Origin: Prochlorococcus sp. AG-402-P16
GTDB taxonomy: Bacteria > Cyanobacteriota > Cyanobacteriia > PCC-6307 > Cyanobiaceae
Direction of reading: 5' to 3'
NCBI GenBank assembly: GCA_003216295.1
Contig: QCJB01000002.1
Location: forward strand, 1-64,000
Length of the DNA: 64,000 nucleotides
Part shown: one piece after another, positions 54,890-62,829 of the stretch
Layout: each line of letters begins with the position of its first letter
Position numbering within the stretch: position 1 is the stretch's first letter
Program-made: the position numbers and the translations under genes
The notes under the pieces: generated by a model
Databases searched by the model: none
Told to the model about the DNA's origin: nothing
Seen by the model: only the letters and a program-made list of their open reading frames with translations

Positions 54890-56239
54890 ATGAGCAAAAT
54901 AAATTTAAATCACAACAAAATAAAACCCGCTATTGTTGAATCAATAGAACCTGGATCAATAGGTGAAGAAATTGGTTTTGAAGTTGGTGATCAATTAATC
55001 AGTATTAATGGTGAAAGACCAAGAGATCTTATTGATTACAAATTCCTTATTGCAGAGGAAAAGCTTAAGCTAAAAATATTAGATGAAAAAGGTAATACTC
55101 ATACAATTGAAATTGAAAAAGATAATGATGATGAACTTGGCCTTGCTTTTACTGAAGCTTTATTTGATGGACTAAAACAATGCAATAATCAATGTCCATT
55201 TTGTTTTATTGACCAACAGCCATCTGGGAAAAGAAAAAGTCTGTATCTCAAAGATGATGACTACAGAATGAGTTTTTTGTATGGGTCTTACTTAACGCTT
55301 ACTAACTTATCCGAGCAAGACTGGCTAAGAATTGATCAGCAGAGACTAACTCCTTTATTTGTCTCAGTTCATGCAACAGAGCCTTCTTTAAGGTCGAAAT
55401 TACTAAGAAATCCCAAAGCTATTAATCTTTTAAATCAATTAGCTTGGTTTTCCGAAAAGAAGATTCAAATTCATGCTCAAATTGTTGTTTGCCCTGAAAT
55501 AAATGATGGAATAGCTTTAACAAAAACACTAAATGATTTATTTAGTTTTGCTAAAGGAGCATTTCCAACTGTCCTCTCAGCTGCGGTTGTACCTGTTGGG
55601 CTAACCAGGTTTCGCCCGAGTAATGATGGATTAATTCCAGTTAATGCCAGTTGTGCTGAAAAAGTCATCAATCAGGTAGAGGAAATACAACGCATTTTTT
55701 ATAAATCAAATGGCTCGCGCTTTGCCTGGTTATCTGATGAATGGTATTTAATAGCAAAAAAGCCACTACCCAATTTAACGTCCTATGAAGACTTACCTCA
55801 AAAAGAAAATGGTGTAGGAAGTATTAGAACTTTTCTTAAAGCAATGGATGATGCAACTAAAAATCTCCCTAAAAAAATCGAAACAAAACGAACATGCAGC
55901 TGGGTTGTAGGAAAACTTGTTGAGAATGAATTATTAAAACCATATAATCGATTAAATAAAATCGATAATCTTAGACTTTTTCTTTATGGACTTTCGAGCC
56001 CGTATTGGGGCCAAAAACAAATAGTAACTGGCTTACTAACAGGCCAAGACTTAATTCAAGGACTTGCAGGAAAGGACTTAGGCGATGAATTACTTCTTCC
56101 ATCGGTAATGTTAAAACAAGGTGAAAAAATTTTTCTTGATGACATGACTCTTCAAGAGCTCCGTTCGTCACTTAATGTGTCTATACGAATTGTTCATGAT
56201 GCACAAGACATAGTGAACAGTGCACTTGGTAAATCTTAA
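54890..56239 (+). CDS. PDZ/radical-SAM-like cyanobacterial oxidoreductase (TIGR03279, DUF512)
   Basis: A 449-residue protein. Residues 12-80 form a PDZ-like domain (IVESIEPGSIGEEIGFEVGD). A Cys cluster CNNQCPFCF at 98-106 (CX3CX2C) then resembles a radical-SAM iron-sulfur site, and the C-terminal half is a DUF512 domain (PVGLTRFRPSNDGLIPVNA near 239). TIGR03279 is described as a putative FeS-containing cyanobacterial oxidoreductase; the reaction is unknown. The TolC-type gene follows after 36 bases. Confidence 0.87.
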   Translation: MSKINLNHNKIKPAIVESIEPGSIGEEIGFEVGDQLISINGERPRDLIDYKFLIAEEKLKLKILDEKGNTHTIEIEKDNDDELGLAFTEALFDGLKQCNNQCPFCFIDQQPSGKRKSLYLKDDDYRMSFLYGSYLTLTNLSEQDWLRIDQQRLTPLFVSVHATEPSLRSKLLRNPKAINLLNQLAWFSEKKIQIHAQIVVCPEINDGIALTKTLNDLFSFAKGAFPTVLSAAVVPVGLTRFRPSNDGLIPVNASCAEKVINQVEEIQRIFYKSNGSRFAWLSDEWYLIAKKPLPNLTSYEDLPQKENGVGSIRTFLKAMDDATKNLPKKIETKRTCSWVVGKLVENELLKPYNRLNKIDNLRLFLYGLSSPYWGQKQIVTGLLTGQDLIQGLAGKDLGDELLLPSVMLKQGEKIFLDDMTLQELRSSLNVSIRIVHDAQDIVNSALGKS

Positions 56240-56275
56240 TTGCTTTACTACATTCAATTCAATTTTTCTTAAACT

Positions 56276-57853
56276 ATGGGGAGAGTGAAGAAAAAATTTC
56301 TAATTGTTGCTGGATTATTTGTATCTGGAGTTAATCCTCTATGGGCAACAACTTTGCAAAAAATAGATTCCTATACACATCCAGCAAGGACAATACATAA
56401 AAATTCAGATCATAAGAATCACAAAATCTCATATCAATTAAATTCACCGGAGGATTTATCTTTACCCTCAAGATCCAGAGAAGTATTAGTAAAAACTTTT
56501 GAAAAAGTTGATATTGATCAATTAGAAAACATACTTATCAAAAACAATCGTACGGTTAAAATTTACTTAGAACAAATTGATCAGTCTAAATCTCTCCTTA
56601 AGAGTTCACTTTCAGCTTGGTACCCAACTATAAACCTTACAGCCAATGGATTTCCTCAATACTTCGAATCTAATAATTACTACAACTCAAACTCAATATC
56701 AGATACATCTAGTAAACAATGGAGTTCATCTATCTCTGCTCAAATCCAATGGGATTTGATCAATCCCGCAAGGATTCCAGAAATAGCTGCAGCTAGAGAT
56801 GGTTATGAGAAAGCCAAACATTCATACTCCATAGTTTTGAGGGATTTAAAATTAGAGGCAAACAAACGCTACTTCAATTTACAAAAAGCCAATGAAGAAA
56901 TAAAAGTCGCAAAAAAATCAATTGAATCATCAACTGTTGGATTAAAAGATGCAGAAATCAGATTTCAATCAGGTATTGGTACTAAACTAGAGGTTCTAGA
57001 AGCAAAAACTCAATTAGCTAGAGATCAACAATTGTTGAATATTAAATTAGGAGATCAAAAAATTGGTCAAAGATCTCTTGCGGAAATACTAAATTTTCCT
57101 GAAGATGTAACACCTCAAATTGGCTCAGAAACCCAAGTTATTGGAATATGGGATTCATCTTTAGAAGATAGTATTGTAGCTGCATACAGCATGCGAGAAG
57201 AATTAGATAATATCCTCCTAGATATTTCAATCAATAACAGTAACGCAAATGCTGCTCTTGCCTCAGGGCAACCAAGAGTAAGTATAGTTAATACTTCAAC
57301 ATCTACATTTTATAAAGGTGAATTAAATAGAATTTCTCCAGATACTAATAATGAATCTTCTAGTTTTTCAAATACCATCGGCCTAAAAGCATCTTGGTAT
57401 ATTTTTGATGGAGGTAAATCGAGATCTTTATATAATTACAACAGAAGTAAAGCAGAGGAAGCAAAACTTAGTTTTGCTGTGAAGAGAGCACAAATTCGAC
57501 AAGAAGTAGAAGAGGTATTTTTCAAACTAGAATCAGCGAAATTGAACATCTCAGCTTCTTATTCGGAAGTTTTATCTGCTCGAGAGTCCCTCAGACTTGC
57601 CCAGTTAAGATATAAATCAGGAATCACCACTCAACGAGAAGTTGTAAATAATCAAAGAGACTTAACTGATTCGGAGGTTAGATATATTATTTCAGTTACT
57701 AGCTACAACACGTTATTAGCGGATTTAAGTAGACAAACTGGTTTAGATGACATCAAACCTTGTGACATTAAAGTAAATCAACTCAATGAAGAAAACTCAG
57801 AAAACTCATCAAGCCTTTTTGAATCCAATTTAATTCCTCTATGTCAGCTATAA
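56276..57853 (+). CDS. TolC-family outer membrane efflux channel
   Basis: A 525-residue outer membrane protein with a signal peptide at about 1-25 (KKKFLIVAGLFVSGVNPLWA). It has two repeats of long coiled-coil helices with the family texts RFQSGIGTKLEVLEAKTQLA near 230 and LRYKSGITTQREVVNNQRDL near 455. In cyanobacteria TolC serves type I protein secretion and drug or S-layer export; no inner-membrane partner is adjacent. Confidence 0.92.
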   Translation: MGRVKKKFLIVAGLFVSGVNPLWATTLQKIDSYTHPARTIHKNSDHKNHKISYQLNSPEDLSLPSRSREVLVKTFEKVDIDQLENILIKNNRTVKIYLEQIDQSKSLLKSSLSAWYPTINLTANGFPQYFESNNYYNSNSISDTSSKQWSSSISAQIQWDLINPARIPEIAAARDGYEKAKHSYSIVLRDLKLEANKRYFNLQKANEEIKVAKKSIESSTVGLKDAEIRFQSGIGTKLEVLEAKTQLARDQQLLNIKLGDQKIGQRSLAEILNFPEDVTPQIGSETQVIGIWDSSLEDSIVAAYSMREELDNILLDISINNSNANAALASGQPRVSIVNTSTSTFYKGELNRISPDTNNESSSFSNTIGLKASWYIFDGGKSRSLYNYNRSKAEEAKLSFAVKRAQIRQEVEEVFFKLESAKLNISASYSEVLSARESLRLAQLRYKSGITTQREVVNNQRDLTDSEVRYIISVTSYNTLLADLSRQTGLDDIKPCDIKVNQLNEENSENSSSLFESNLIPLCQL

Positions 57854-57872
57854 ACCTTTACAAATAAAAACA

Positions 57873-58691
57873 ATGAATCAAAACCAAATATCTAAACCTC
57901 TTAGTACTAATCAACTAAAATCAATACATGATTTAGTAGATGAAGTTGGAAAAAGGCAACTTCAAGATTTCGGGCAAATTAATTCTGATATCAAACCAGA
58001 TGGGACCCTTATTACTGAATGTGATAGATGGAGTGATAAAACTATCGTTAAAGGTTTAGAAACAATTGCAAAAGGAGAAGGTGTACTCAGCGAAGAGGGC
58101 AATAAGTTAATTCCTAGCTCGGCACAATATTGGGTTGTTGACCCACTTGATGGAACAACTAATTTTGCAGCTGGTATTCCCTATTGGGCTATATCAATAG
58201 CACGTTTTACTAATGGGCAACCAGAGACCGCTTTCCTTGACATACCAGCTCTTAATAAAAGAATTCTTGCGATTAAAGGACAAGGAGTTTGGCTAAACAA
58301 CAAACCTCTTAAGCCCGAATCACGTTTCAAAAAAAATAGTGATTGCATTTCACTTTGTAGTCGATCAATTAAAGTATTACAAATGAAACCAGAGCAACCT
58401 TTCCCAGGAAAAATTAGATTGCTTGGTGTTTCAAGTTTAAACATGACTAGTGTCGCCATAGGTCAAACTATTGCTGCTCTCGAGGCAACGCCTAAAATTT
58501 GGGATATAGCTGCTGCTTGGTTAATTCTCGAAGAACTAAATTGTATTATCAAGTGGCTTGATACGAATCCGACAGATGTCCAACCTGGCAAAGATCTCAC
58601 CAATGTTGATTTTCCACTACTAACTGCCTCCTGCAAGGATCAATTAAATAAAATGCTCCCTTGGTCTAATGCACTAATAAAAAAAACATGA
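57873..58691 (+). CDS. inositol monophosphatase family protein
   Basis: Mg-dependent phosphatase of 272 residues. It has GTLITECDRWSDK near 48, LSEEGNKL near 75, the metal motif VVDPLDGTTNFAAGIPYW near 88 and WDIAAAWLILEELN near 209. Substrates in this family include inositol, histidinol and other sugar phosphates; I cannot choose. It lies 20 bases after the TolC gene. Confidence 0.92.
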   Translation: MNQNQISKPLSTNQLKSIHDLVDEVGKRQLQDFGQINSDIKPDGTLITECDRWSDKTIVKGLETIAKGEGVLSEEGNKLIPSSAQYWVVDPLDGTTNFAAGIPYWAISIARFTNGQPETAFLDIPALNKRILAIKGQGVWLNNKPLKPESRFKKNSDCISLCSRSIKVLQMKPEQPFPGKIRLLGVSSLNMTSVAIGQTIAALEATPKIWDIAAAWLILEELNCIIKWLDTNPTDVQPGKDLTNVDFPLLTASCKDQLNKMLPWSNALIKKT

Positions 58692-58820
58692 CTTACTAAT
58701 TTTTTTGTATAAAAAGATACTTGATAATAAACAAAACCTTATGAATTTAAATCTATCGGGACAAGTTAAAGAAATTCTCTCCTTTGGAGGTAGCGTAAAG
58801 GTAAATATTATAAAGCCACA

Positions 58821-59735
58821 GTGGGTTTGAACTGGAGACAAAAAGTGAGATGGTTTTTTAGTAGCCTCTGGAGAGCTTATGAAAGATGGTCAAAGTGCGA
58901 TTGCGTAGACCTAAGTGCAGCCTTCGCTTACTACACTCTTCAGTCATTTTTTCCAATTTTATTAATATCTCTATCTGTTGCATCTTGGTTTTTAGGTAAA
59001 CAGCAAGGTTTAGATCAACAAATAATTTCTTTGGCTGCTCAAGTTTTACCCCCTTCTGTAGTGGGTTTAGTCGATTCAACTTTAGTGAAATTAGTTAATC
59101 AAGGTTTTGGAGCAGGAATACTGGGAGCAATGTTTTTGATGATCACTGCTGGGAATGCCTATTTAACATTGCAAAGAGGAGCTGATAGATTATGGGAAGA
59201 TGTCCTACCAATTAAATCAAAACCTGATCCGCTAAGAATTCAAGCATTTAGATTTATAAGAAATCGAATAGAAGCTTTTTTTGTAGTTCTTTTAGTTGGT
59301 TTTTTGATGGTCATTGATCAAATCAGTGCCAATCTTCGTATGATCCCAGGGGCTGTTATAGAGGAATTATCCACTACAACACCGTGGATTGAAACTGCGA
59401 TGTCTCGCATACCAGTCCTTGAAGTAGGGCAGTTTATCCTTCCCCTTATAGGTTTTTCAACTATGGCTCTACTTTTACAAGGTTTATTACCAAGCAGAAG
59501 GGTACCTTTGAAGCCATTGATACCGGGAGCTTTTCTAATAGGAACTTTGCTGACTATTCTAAATTTGGCAGTCAGCCGAAGTATTCTGTCTTTGGGGTCA
59601 AGATTTCAAGCTTATGGATTTATTGGAGGAGTTTTAGTTTTAACTCTTTGGGTTTGGATGGTAGGAGTTATTATTTATTTTGGTCAATGCTGGAGTGTTG
59701 TTATTGCTAGCATGCGCCGTAATAGATACGTTTAA
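58821..59735 (+). CDS. YihY/BrkB family membrane protein
   Basis: A 304-residue membrane protein with about six helices. It has CDCVDLSAAFAYYTLQSFFP near 27-46, the typical first helix of the family, and RFQAYGFIGGVLVLTLWVWM near 262. It was once labelled ribonuclease BN, but that function belongs to another protein; the real role is unknown. The start is GTG 58821. Confidence 0.9.
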   Translation: MGLNWRQKVRWFFSSLWRAYERWSKCDCVDLSAAFAYYTLQSFFPILLISLSVASWFLGKQQGLDQQIISLAAQVLPPSVVGLVDSTLVKLVNQGFGAGILGAMFLMITAGNAYLTLQRGADRLWEDVLPIKSKPDPLRIQAFRFIRNRIEAFFVVLLVGFLMVIDQISANLRMIPGAVIEELSTTTPWIETAMSRIPVLEVGQFILPLIGFSTMALLLQGLLPSRRVPLKPLIPGAFLIGTLLTILNLAVSRSILSLGSRFQAYGFIGGVLVLTLWVWMVGVIIYFGQCWSVVIASMRRNRYV

Positions 59736-59796
59736 ACATTAAAAAAAATTTTTACCAGAATTTAAATTAAAATAAAAATAAATATATGAAATCACT

Positions 59797-60123
59797 ATGA
59801 ATAAGCCATCTTCATTAATTTGGATGGTTTTGATTTTCATTTTGATTGTACCTACACCAGCTGGCAGATTTTTCATTGACTTAGCAGGTGGAATATTTCT
59901 TATATTTACATTAATTCCACTGATTTTATTAGGTGCAGGTTGGCTTGCCTGGAAAAAAATACAATCCCAAGTACAAACTTGCGAATTTTGTGGATCAAGT
60001 TTTTTAAATACTCAAACAATATGTCCTGTATGCGGTAAAAAAATACAAATGTCCAAAGATAATTTGGAAAATACGCCTGCAAGTGCAGCAACAATTGATA
60101 TAAAATCTCAAGAGATAGAGTAA
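59797..60123 (+). CDS. membrane-anchored zinc-ribbon protein
   Basis: A 108-residue protein with two membrane helices at about 5-25 and 30-52, then a zinc ribbon CEFCGSSFLNTQTICPVCGK near 67-86 with two CxxC pairs, and a polar tail. No enzyme motif is seen. It ends four bases from the convergent xseB gene. The function is unknown. Confidence 0.8.
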   Translation: MNKPSSLIWMVLIFILIVPTPAGRFFIDLAGGIFLIFTLIPLILLGAGWLAWKKIQSQVQTCEFCGSSFLNTQTICPVCGKKIQMSKDNLENTPASAATIDIKSQEIE

Positions 60124-60127
60124 TAAG

Positions 60128-60412
60128 CTAATTTAAATTTTCTGGATTTATTTGTTTAAGCTCTTGTTCGACAAAATTTAGTAATTCCTCAGAATGTTTA
60201 AGCAACAAATGACCTTTTATATAATTCGTTTGTATTTCATCCAGAGTAATATTTTCATCTTGAACATTTGCTAAAATAGATTCCAAAGCATCTATAGATT
60301 GCTCATACGAGAGTTTTTTGATATCTTTTTTTAAACTCTCTATGCTTTTCATACTAGACTTCTTTTTAGACTTTTTTAAGTTATTTTGAAAGATTTCATC
60401 TTCTAACGACAT
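60128..60412 (-). CDS. xseB: exodeoxyribonuclease VII small subunit
   Basis: Helical partner of XseA in single-strand DNA degradation. The 94-residue protein has an extra Lys/Ser-rich N-terminus (FQNNLKKSKKKSSMKSIESL), then the conserved core LSYEQSIDALESILANVQDE and LDEIQTNYIKGHLLLKHSEE. It is 24 bases downstream of xseA. Confidence 0.93.
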   Translation of the reverse strand: MSLEDEIFQNNLKKSKKKSSMKSIESLKKDIKKLSYEQSIDALESILANVQDENITLDEIQTNYIKGHLLLKHSEELLNFVEQELKQINPENLN

Positions 60413-60436
60413 AAATATAATGAGAGTTTACTTAAT

Positions 60437-61597
60437 TTATATATTATCATAATCAAAACTTTTCACTTCGGCTAATATTTTACCATCAGAAAGTTTAACT
60501 AAAAATTGATCTTTTTCCTTCATATTTTTAATGCTATAAATCAAATTGCCTTTAACATCGGTAACCCAGGAAAAGCCCCTTCTCAATAATCTTTTTGGAG
60601 AAAGAGCTTGTAAAAGCTGATATATATATTTAATTTTAGTTCTTTTATTTTTTATTAATACATATGGGGAATGTGATTCAAAAAAAGTTTTTTTTACTAT
60701 CAGATTAGTCCTTTTATTCTGAAAAAATAACTTAAAGGAATTTTTATGCATTTTCTTAATTTGTAAAAAGTTTACTGTTTCAATTGTTCTAGAAGGTAAC
60801 AAATCAACAATTGCAGCAGTTGGAGTTGCAGCTCTGTGGTCTGAAACAAGATCAGAAATAGTAAGGTCATCTTCGTGTCCAATCCCTGTAATTACAGGGA
60901 TTGGGAAGGATGCAATTTCTCTTGCTATAATTTCACTATCAAACAACATTAAATCTTCCCTACTTCCTCCTCCTCGAGCTATAACTATTGCACTTAAATT
61001 TAATTTATTTATTTTTAATTTACTTAAAATTAATTGTAATTCCTTTTCATTATTACCTTGAACTGGAATAGGAATAACATATATTTTTGTCAAAGGCCAT
61101 CTCTCCTGAGCTGTTCGTTGCATATCTGCAAAAGCAGAGCTTGGAACACTTGTTAAGATACCAATGGAGTCAGGGTATTTTGGCAAAGTTCTTCTTAAGG
61201 ATTCGTCGATCAAACCCTCATTAAAAAGTTTAGATTTAACTAATTCAAACTTTTTAAGAACAGTAGAAATACTTGGACGAATATCAAAGACTTGTACAGA
61301 TAACCTAGCTTGAGATTGCCAGAAATTTAATTTACCAACAATAACCACGCCATCATCTTGTTTTGGTAAAAATTTTAGAGATTTTAGTGTTGAAGACCAA
61401 GCAACTGCATCAACACTTGCTTTACTATCTGTCAAAGTCAACCATAAATGTCCTTTCCTTACCTGAGACTTAGAAACAGTTGCCTTAAGTATAAATTTAG
61501 GAGCAAATCCTCTAGAAAGAAGAACACCAATAGATTCATTTAATTGATGAACACTGAATCTAGGTAAAGATTCTTGGGAGGCTTCAAAATCAATCAA
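60437..61597 (-). CDS. xseA: exodeoxyribonuclease VII large subunit
   Basis: Catalytic subunit, 386 residues. An OB fold at the N-terminus (FSVHQLNESIGVLLSRGFAP near 14) is followed by the nuclease domain with IGILTSVPSSAFADMQRTAQ near 143, VIARGGGSREDLMLFDSEII near 205, PVITGIGHEDDLTISDLVSD near 234 and HRAATPTAAIVDLL near 254. The C-terminal helical part is shorter than in E. coli. The start is TTG 61597. Confidence 0.94.
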   Translation of the reverse strand: MIDFEASQESLPRFSVHQLNESIGVLLSRGFAPKFILKATVSKSQVRKGHLWLTLTDSKASVDAVAWSSTLKSLKFLPKQDDGVVIVGKLNFWQSQARLSVQVFDIRPSISTVLKKFELVKSKLFNEGLIDESLRRTLPKYPDSIGILTSVPSSAFADMQRTAQERWPLTKIYVIPIPVQGNNEKELQLILSKLKINKLNLSAIVIARGGGSREDLMLFDSEIIAREIASFPIPVITGIGHEDDLTISDLVSDHRAATPTAAIVDLLPSRTIETVNFLQIKKMHKNSFKLFFQNKRTNLIVKKTFFESHSPYVLIKNKRTKIKYIYQLLQALSPKRLLRRGFSWVTDVKGNLIYSIKNMKEKDQFLVKLSDGKILAEVKSFDYDNI

Positions 61598-61630
61598 GTT
61601 ATTTATAAATAAAAAACCAAACTGATAAAG

Positions 61631-61777
61631 TTAGCCTATCCCCATCTGGGTTAAAATCCCCTGACCAGTTAAAAGCTCTGTAGTTAAACCTATTAAAATT
61701 CCCATCATTGCTAACCTACCGTTCCAAATTTCAGCAAAATTAACAAATCCAAAACGAGGTTCTAATTTATTGTCCAT
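61631..61777 (-). CDS. hli: high-light-inducible protein (Hlip)
   Basis: A 48-residue single-helix LHC-like protein. The chlorophyll-binding signature AEIWNGRLAMMGILIGL is near residues 15-31, with the conserved Glu and Asn-Gly-Arg, followed by TELLTGQGILTQMGIG, the typical Hlip C-terminus. Such proteins bind chlorophyll and carotenoid and protect photosystem assembly under light stress, often under RpaB control. No clear HLR1 site is visible upstream. It lies between xseA and the conserved hypothetical gene. Confidence 0.93.
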   Translation of the reverse strand: MDNKLEPRFGFVNFAEIWNGRLAMMGILIGLTTELLTGQGILTQMGIG

Positions 61778-61877
61778 TTTAAAATTTATATTACTCCCAT
61801 AATACTAAAAAAAGCTCAATGTGAGGAACCGTATTAGTCAAAGCATAAATCGTAATTAAAATTTTCAAACTCAAATC

Positions 61878-62261
61878 CTACCTAACATGCCTTGCCCCAT
61901 CAACTGTATGGTAATCCTCACCGGTCAATTCTTCATAAATAATAGCTGGCAATCCAGTTTCGAACATTGTTTGAAGAGCTTCCTTTAAGTATGGATTCCA
62001 ACCACCAGTACTAACTTCTCCATGGCGTACTGTCCAATCCCATGTTCCTTGTAAGTCTCTAGGAATTCGTCCTTCTCGATCACGTCTGGCAACCAAATCT
62101 AGGGATTCAACCAAACCAACTTGAATAGGATCTTTTCCATATGCTGGCGTAAGACTAAGTTCTAGCCTTACTGGATCTTCCTTCAACAACCTTAAACGAA
62201 ACCTAGGAGGCAGCTTCAAATTTTTTAAAACTGCCGCGACTATGCGTGTTCTTTGTTCCAA
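61878..62261 (-). CDS. conserved cyanobacterial protein of unknown function
   Basis: A 127-residue soluble protein: RIVAAVLKNLKLPPRFRLRL near 5, VGLVESLDLVARRDREGRIP near 48 and GTWDWTVRHGEVSTGGWNPY near 72. It ends DYHTVDGARHVR. Low Lys-to-Arg bias and regular strand/helix patterning suggest a real, conserved protein. I know no function or domain name. It lies 60 bases downstream of the DUF2973 gene on the same strand. Confidence 0.8.
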   Translation of the reverse strand: MEQRTRIVAAVLKNLKLPPRFRLRLLKEDPVRLELSLTPAYGKDPIQVGLVESLDLVARRDREGRIPRDLQGTWDWTVRHGEVSTGGWNPYLKEALQTMFETGLPAIIYEELTGEDYHTVDGARHVR

Positions 62262-62321
62262 AATTAAAACCTCTTTGAGAACTATTTAATTTAATGTCCA
62301 ATCAAAAAAATCTAATGAAAA

Positions 62322-62597
62322 TTATTCAGAAGGCTTTTCAAATGATTGTGGAGGATCAGTGTCCTTTGAAAAACGAACTGTAAGCAAATCTTCATCTGTA
62401 ATACAACCATCTTTATTTAATAACTCAGGGTGAACGGTAACCAAACCAGTTCGATCCTCAGGTATTTCCTCAGAAAATGAATTTTGATTATTTATTGATT
62501 GGCCTGACCAAAAACCTTTAAACATTGTCCTTACAGCAATAATCAACAAAACAAAAACTGAAAGGCCATAGAAAAAAGGTAAGAGATTGCTCAACAT
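62322..62597 (-). CDS. DUF2973-type small membrane protein
   Basis: A 91-residue protein with an N-terminal membrane helix at about 4-26 (NLLPFFYGLSVFVLLIIAVR) and a polar C-terminal part with DRTGLVTVHPELLNKDGCIT and DEDLLTVRFSKD. This pattern fits DUF2973 of cyanobacteria. The function is unknown. It may form a unit with the next gene downstream. Confidence 0.8.
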   Translation of the reverse strand: MLSNLLPFFYGLSVFVLLIIAVRTMFKGFWSGQSINNQNSFSEEIPEDRTGLVTVHPELLNKDGCITDEDLLTVRFSKDTDPPQSFEKPSE

Positions 62598-62829
62598 GGG
62601 CTCAATGAGAAAATCAAAAGATTGAATGCCTAAATCAAATCAAATTTTTAAATTGCTGGAATTTAATCATTGATCTTTACAAGAATCACAATTCAATTCT
62701 AGAAGAAATAAAGTTCAATTAGAAGCTTCTTTATTAAAAATCTAAGGTCATAGACTCTTCTGGATTTTCAATTTGAACATTAGCTATTATAAAAATGAGT
62801 TTTTGTAGGACTATTAGCTCTGAAAAAAC

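Noticed and set aside
58741..58830. A 29-codon ORF (MNLNLSGQVKEIL...) before the YihY gene
   Set aside because: No ribosome binding site, no recognisable pattern, and it overlaps the GTG start of YihY. It could be a leader peptide, but nothing supports it.
62707..62735. AATAAAG/CTTTATT inverted repeat before the DegP-type gene
   Set aside because: Seven mostly A-T pairs with a 15-base loop are expected by chance in this AT-rich gap.
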